Source: Streptomyces lilacinus (GTDB taxonomy: Bacteria > Actinomycetota > Actinomycetes > Streptomycetales > Streptomycetaceae). Taken from it: a stretch of 7,929 bases of DNA. The notes under the pieces are model-generated. The model did no database searches. It worked only from the letters and a program-made list of their open reading frames with translations, and was not told where the DNA came from. The position numbers and the translations under genes are program-made. Location: positions 8,829 through 16,757 of the forward strand of contig KL569462.1 in the NCBI GenBank assembly GCA_000715685.1, read 5' to 3'. The number at the start of each line of letters is the position of its first letter. The stretch's first letter is position 1. This document shows positions 7,058 through 7,929 of this stretch, one piece after another.

Positions 7058-7083
7058 AGGTTAGGCAAACCTAACCTTGTCAA
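7055..7083 (-). promoter_or_regulatory. Candidate promoter of the siderophore operon, interleaved with the iron box
   Basis: A consensus -35 hexamer TTGACA occupies 7083-7078 on the minus strand, directly abutting the iron box. At a 17-nt spacing the -10 position falls on CCTAAG (7060-7055), which is a weak match; TAACCT is a better hexamer, but only 14 nt away. Either would put RNA polymerase directly on the operator, the usual arrangement for IdeR/DmdR repression. A start site near 7047 would leave almost no leader. The -35 is clear, but the -10 is not. Confidence 0.45.
7056..7074. promoter_or_regulatory. Iron box (DtxR-family IdeR/DmdR operator)
   Basis: TTAGGTTAGGCAAACCTAA matches 18 of 19 positions of the classical actinobacterial iron-box consensus TTAGGTTAGSCTAACCTAA. 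It also forms a perfect palindrome with 8-nt arms around CAAA at 7058-7077. The box ends 11 nt before the first permease start, where a bound Fe2+-repressor would block the promoter. In Streptomyces the expected regulators are DmdR-type proteins. It is the only such site I found in the window, so it should govern the entire uptake/biosynthesis set. Confidence 0.93.
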
Positions 7084-7121
7084 TCTCCCATGAATGTATG
7101 GCCCCTAATGCCCGGATATCT

Positions 7122-7929
7122 CTACGACGAGAGGTCCCCCGAGCCGCCGAGGCGCCGGTAACGCGATCGACGTGCCGCATGTCGTTCGCGCTGGTCACAC
7201 GCCCTGAGGGAGGCCATCTCCGCCCCGATCACCCGACCGAGACCCGAAAGGAAGTCCGCGTCCGTGCCGTCCTCTTCCACGATGCGGTCCACGATCCCGT
7301 TCGCCAGGAGGTCGGCGGAGCGCACGCCCTGCCGCTCGGCGATCTCGTACGCCCGGTCCGTCGTCCGGTAGAGGATCGCCGAGGCGCCCTCCGGCGGCAG
7401 GGGCGAGAGCCAGGCGTGCCGCGCGGCCACCACCCGGTCCGCCGGCAGCAGCGCGAGCGCGGCGCCGCCGGCGCCCTGACCGAGCAGCAGACACAGCGTC
7501 GGGGCGGGGAGGTTGACCAGGTCGGCCAGGCAGCGCGCGATCTCGCCGGCGAGGCCGCCCTCCTCCGCCTCCCGCGACAGCGCGGCCCCGGCCGTGTCCA
7601 CGACGGACAGCAGCGGAAGGTCCAGCTCCGCCGCGAGCCGCATCCCCCGCCGCGCCGCCCGCAACCCCGCGGGCCCCAGCGCCTGCCCCTTGGCGGAGGG
7701 GGTGGTACGGGTCCCCCGGTCGTGGCCGAGCACCACGCACGGGGTGCCGTCGACACGGGCGAGGGCGAGCAGCAACCCGGGGTCGCGCTCACCGGCGCCC
7801 GTACCGCTGAGGAGCGTGACGTCGGTGGCGGCCGCCCGCAGGAACTCCCGTACACCGGGGCGCTCGGGATGACGCGAGCGCCGGATGGACTCCTCGGCGG
7901 AGGGGGGTGCGGGGGTGGGGGTGGGGTCC
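7122..7929 (-). CDS. Acetyl/acyl-CoA carboxylase carboxyltransferase, alpha-type C-terminal domain (5' end outside window)
   Basis: The open frame runs from the window edge to TGA at 7122-7124 (268 residues visible). No genuine start is present, and TTG 7775 is internal. The visible order follows the bacterial AccA alpha subunit: RRSRHPERPGVREFL (16-30), like the AccA RHPQRPYTLDY segment; VVLGHDRGT (65-73); LLSVVDTAGA (106-115); the oxyanion-type glycine stretch GQGAGGAALAL (150-160); LSPLPPEGASAILYRTTDRA (174-193); and a terminal RRSRYRRLG (253-261). The Pro/Thr/Ala-rich linker at residues 1-13 suggests that a beta-type domain precedes it in one AccDA-like fused protein, as in some actinobacteria, but that half is not visible. 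The enzyme would transfer carboxyl from carboxybiotin to an acyl-CoA, giving malonyl- or methylmalonyl-CoA. It is separated from the siderophore operon by the iron-box promoter, so a functional link is unproven. Confidence 0.85.
   Translation of the reverse strand, partial: DPTPTPAPPSAEESIRRSRHPERPGVREFLRAAATDVTLLSGTGAGERDPGLLLALARVDGTPCVVLGHDRGTRTTPSAKGQALGPAGLRAARRGMRLAAELDLPLLSVVDTAGAALSREAEEGGLAGEIARCLADLVNLPAPTLCLLLGQGAGGAALALLPADRVVAARHAWLSPLPPEGASAILYRTTDRAYEIAERQGVRSADLLANGIVDRIVEEDGTDADFLSGLGRVIGAEMASLRACDQRERHAARRSRYRRLGGSGDLSS

Noticed and set aside
7058..7077. Palindrome as an intrinsic terminator of the carboxyltransferase gene
   Set aside because: The stem is only 8 bp, no U-run follows, and the sequence matches the iron-box consensus, so an operator is the better explanation. 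A secondary RNA effect cannot be excluded.
7122..7775. Carboxyltransferase starting at TTG 7775
   Set aside because: Homology to the AccA N-terminal segment (SRHPERP) continues upstream of this codon and the frame stays open to the window edge, so the gene starts outside the window.

Overview
The window looks like streptomycete (high-GC actinobacterial) chromosome. It is very G+C-rich with strong third-position G/C bias, uses GTG starts, has ATGA stop/start overlaps, and carries a DtxR-family (IdeR/DmdR-type) iron box. All seven genes I can support lie on the minus strand, so transcription runs from high to low coordinates.

Layout in transcription order. (1) 7929-7122: the C-terminal part of an acetyl/acyl-CoA carboxylase carboxyltransferase (alpha-type domain), entering from outside the window. 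(2) 7121-7046: a short intergenic region with a TTGACA-like hexamer and a near-perfect iron box immediately before the next start codon. (3) 7045-5984 and 5987-4905: two FecCD-family ferric-siderophore permeases. (4) 4908-4063: their FepC/FhuC-type ATPase. The two permeases and the ATPase are joined by 4-nt ATGA overlaps. (5) 3979-2975: a FecB-type substrate-binding lipoprotein, after an 83-nt spacer almost devoid of G in the transcript. (6) A 15-bp stem-loop in the 114-nt gap at 2974-2861. (7) 2860-1637: a stand-alone ATP-grasp ligase. (8) 1640-3: an IucA/IucC-family NRPS-independent siderophore (NIS) synthetase, joined to the ATP-grasp gene by another ATGA overlap and truncated by the window edge.

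Read together, this is an iron-repressed siderophore locus with uptake genes first and biosynthesis genes after. When iron is scarce, a DtxR-family repressor should leave the box at 7056-7074. The complete ABC importer (lipoprotein receptor, heterodimeric permease, ATPase) would then be made together with the ligases that build its ligand. The NIS synthetase adenylates a carboxylate, typically citrate, and condenses it with an amine or alcohol. The ATP-grasp protein forms an amide through an acyl-phosphate. Their translational coupling suggests a mixed NIS/ATP-grasp product. The remaining biosynthetic genes (amine supply, N-hydroxylase, exporter) would lie below position 1, if they exist.

There are no RNA genes, mobile elements, CRISPR arrays or long repeats that I can see. 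No stretch longer than 300 bases lacks a gene. Several long plus-strand open frames are compositional shadows of the minus-strand genes.
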